DNA of 64,000 nt from Runella sp. MFBS21 (GTDB lineage Bacteria; Bacteroidota; Bacteroidia; Cytophagales; Spirosomataceae). This document shows, piece after piece, positions 62,559 to 64,000 of this stretch (positions are counted from its first letter, which is position 1; each line of letters begins with the position of its first letter). The notes below the pieces were generated by a model. That model saw only the letters and a program-made list of their open reading frames with translations. It was not told the origin of the DNA and did not search any database. A program made the position numbers and the translations under genes. The stretch is taken from assembly GCF_029433105.1 (NCBI RefSeq), contig NZ_JARNTW010000010.1:181513-245512 (forward strand), in the 5' to 3' direction.

Positions 62559-63947
62559 ATGACTTATTTCAAAAATTCGATTCTTTGTTTATGTGGAATA
62601 TTATGGGCGTTTGCATCAAACGGTCAAGCTCATAAGCCTTATGAACCTACTCCTTTCCCCGACCGCCTGATTTTGGGTTGGCAGGGCAATCCCGCCACTT
62701 CTCAGTCGGTCAATTGGCGTACTGATACGACTGTCACAGGAGCTGTAGGTGCGATTCACGAAGTGGATCCTTCGCCTGATTTTGTGAAAAATGCGAAGAT
62801 TGTAACAGCCACCACCCAAAAAATCAACATAGAAGGCAAGACGGTATTGTACCACTCAGTGCATTTTACGGATTTGAAGCCCGCTACCAAATATAGTTAC
62901 CGGGTAGGAGCTGGAGAGCATTGGAGCGAATGGTTTCATTTCAAAACGGCGGAAGACAAAGCCGCGCCTTTTTCATTTTTGTACTTTGGCGATGCCCAAA
63001 ACGACATTCGTTCGTTGTGGTCGCGGGCTATCAGAGGGGCTTATGCTACGATGCCTTCTGTCAATTTTATGATTCATGCAGGAGATTTGATTACGACCTC
63101 CAATGCCGATTGGCAATGGGGTGAGTGGTTTGAAGCAGGAGGTTGGATTAATGGTATGGTGCCCACTTTGGCAACTCCAGGAAATCATGAATACTACCGA
63201 GAAGAAAATGGCGAACGGCGTGTTTCGAAACATTGGCGACCCTCGTTTGTATTACCTGAGAATGGTCCAGAAAAACTCAAAGAAACTGCTTATTATTTTG
63301 ATTATCAGGGTGTAAGATTTATTTCGTTGGATTCACAAGGAGCCTTGCTAGATTCTACTGTGCTAGATTCGCAAGCAGAGTGGGTGGTCAACGTCCTGAA
63401 AAACAATCCAAATCGTTGGACAGTGGTGACGCATCACCATCCTATTTATTCTACCAAAAATGGCCGCGACAATGATGAATGGCGCCTGAAGATGGAGCCT
63501 ATTTACAAACAATATCAAGTGGATTTGGTACTTCAAGGGCATGACCATACCTATGGTCGCGGGCTTAATATGCCCCTTGGCAAAAGCCGCAAATATCCCG
63601 AGGGACCAATTTATGTGGTATCGGTGAGTGGTCCCAAAATGTACGATATCGGCTTGCAAGATTGGATGGACAGGGCTGCTTCCAATACGCAATTGTACCA
63701 AATCGTTTCGGTAGATGGTGCGAAACTTTCTTACCAATCTTATACTGTCACAGGTGAATTGTACGATGCTTTTCAATTAGTGAAAAATCCCAAGGGCAAA
63801 AATACGTTGGTAGATCAATCTCCTTCATTAAAGCCAGAGCTGTTAGAATTGCCAGCACAGTATCGTACGCGATTCACACCTAAGGAAAAGGAAGAATACG
63901 AAAACCGTTTTCAAGAGTACAAAAAGAAAAAGCAGTTAAAAAAATAA
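62559..63947 (+). CDS. Purple-acid-phosphatase-like secreted metallophosphoesterase
   Basis: 462 aa from ATG 62559; the frame stays open upstream into the previous gene in another frame, but only from here does a signal peptide (MTYFKNSILCLCGILWAFASNGQA) appear. An N-terminal FN3-like domain (LILGWQGNPATSQSVNWRTD, LKPATKYSYRVG) precedes a phosphoesterase domain with FGDAQND, HAGDLITT, GNHEYYRE, THHHPIY and GHDHTYGRG. It differs from the 4.6-6.4 kb homologue in lacking the extra N-terminal domain. A lysine-rich tail ends the protein. It follows the oxidoreductase by 100 bp, probably the same unit. Confidence 0.9.
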   Translation: MTYFKNSILCLCGILWAFASNGQAHKPYEPTPFPDRLILGWQGNPATSQSVNWRTDTTVTGAVGAIHEVDPSPDFVKNAKIVTATTQKINIEGKTVLYHSVHFTDLKPATKYSYRVGAGEHWSEWFHFKTAEDKAAPFSFLYFGDAQNDIRSLWSRAIRGAYATMPSVNFMIHAGDLITTSNADWQWGEWFEAGGWINGMVPTLATPGNHEYYREENGERRVSKHWRPSFVLPENGPEKLKETAYYFDYQGVRFISLDSQGALLDSTVLDSQAEWVVNVLKNNPNRWTVVTHHHPIYSTKNGRDNDEWRLKMEPIYKQYQVDLVLQGHDHTYGRGLNMPLGKSRKYPEGPIYVVSVSGPKMYDIGLQDWMDRAASNTQLYQIVSVDGAKLSYQSYTVTGELYDAFQLVKNPKGKNTLVDQSPSLKPELLELPAQYRTRFTPKEKEEYENRFQEYKKKKQLKK

Positions 63948-63958
63948 GGTCGTAGGGG

Positions 63959-64000
63959 CAGGCCTTGCGTCTGCCCCCAAAGAGGCAGACGCAAGGCCTG
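63959..64000. repeat. REP-like palindrome at the window end
   Basis: CAGGCCTTGCGTCTGCC (63959-63975) is perfectly complementary to 63984-64000, and the flanking GGGG suggests the stem goes on past the window. The base-rich, GC-high hairpin after a stop codon resembles dispersed REP elements, and could serve as a terminator. Confidence 0.7.

Overview
The window looks like a chromosomal segment of a Bacteroidota bacterium, most likely an environmental Cytophagales (Spirosomataceae-like). The reasons are three SusC/SusD pairs, a type IX secretion sorting-domain remnant, a Bacteroidota-style -7 element, many lipoproteins and secreted Gfo/Idh/MocA oxidoreductases, and start codons without strong Shine-Dalgarno sequences. 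The genus is not established. No rRNA, tRNA, CRISPR array or intact insertion sequence was seen.

Layout. (1) 1-9.9 kb is an accessory-looking, partly AT-rich stretch. It holds a truncated SDR gene with an AraC regulator, three small single genes of poorly known function (DUF4279-like, unknown, DUF4262), a purple-acid-phosphatase-like lipoprotein, a tiny FecR-N-terminus-like protein, a glycerophosphodiesterase and two small lipoproteins. A stranded T9SS C-terminal fragment lies at its end. (2) 9.95-29.2 kb, all on the minus strand, holds a PhoPQ-related alpha/beta hydrolase, a neutral-ceramidase-like protein, three consecutive SusC/SusD pairs and an ECF sigma factor. Terminator hairpins follow each SusD and the sigma gene, and each SusC start has inverted repeats in its leader. 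(3) 29.5-34.1 kb holds two paralogous secreted proteins that combine a regulator-type beta-propeller with a probable alpha/alpha-toroid domain. (4) 34.1-44 kb is acidic-sugar catabolism: an OPA-type MFS carrier and an MDR dehydrogenase (minus), then, divergently, a GntP permease, galactarate dehydratase GarD, a D-2-hydroxyacid-dehydrogenase-like protein lacking its catalytic residues, and KdgD. A convergent GH28 polygalacturonase-like gene follows. (5) 44-50.8 kb holds a Tat-exported Gfo/Idh/MocA protein, a propeller plus LamG-like protein, a DUF5009-type membrane acyltransferase, a DUF1080 protein and a small lipoprotein. (6) 50.9-58.2 kb holds a membrane-bound 7TMR-DISM-LytTR regulator, small proteins, a TonB-dependent receptor, an AraC regulator and a GT2. 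(7) 58.5-64 kb holds an HpcH/HpaI aldolase, a large unknown membrane protein, a cytoplasmic Gfo/Idh/MocA enzyme and a second phosphoesterase.

How it fits together. The best-supported pathway is galactarate import (GntP), dehydration (GarD) and decarboxylating dehydration (KdgD) to alpha-ketoglutarate semialdehyde; the final semialdehyde dehydrogenase is not in the window. GH28 suggests pectin-type uronates as a source. The Gfo/Idh/MocA and DUF1080 genes resemble a 3-keto-glycoside route. The most novel candidates are the propeller-toroid twins, the triad-less dehydrogenase relative next to a 79-bp tandem repeat, the long hairpin abutting one susC start codon, and the unknown membrane protein at 59.3-61.5 kb.
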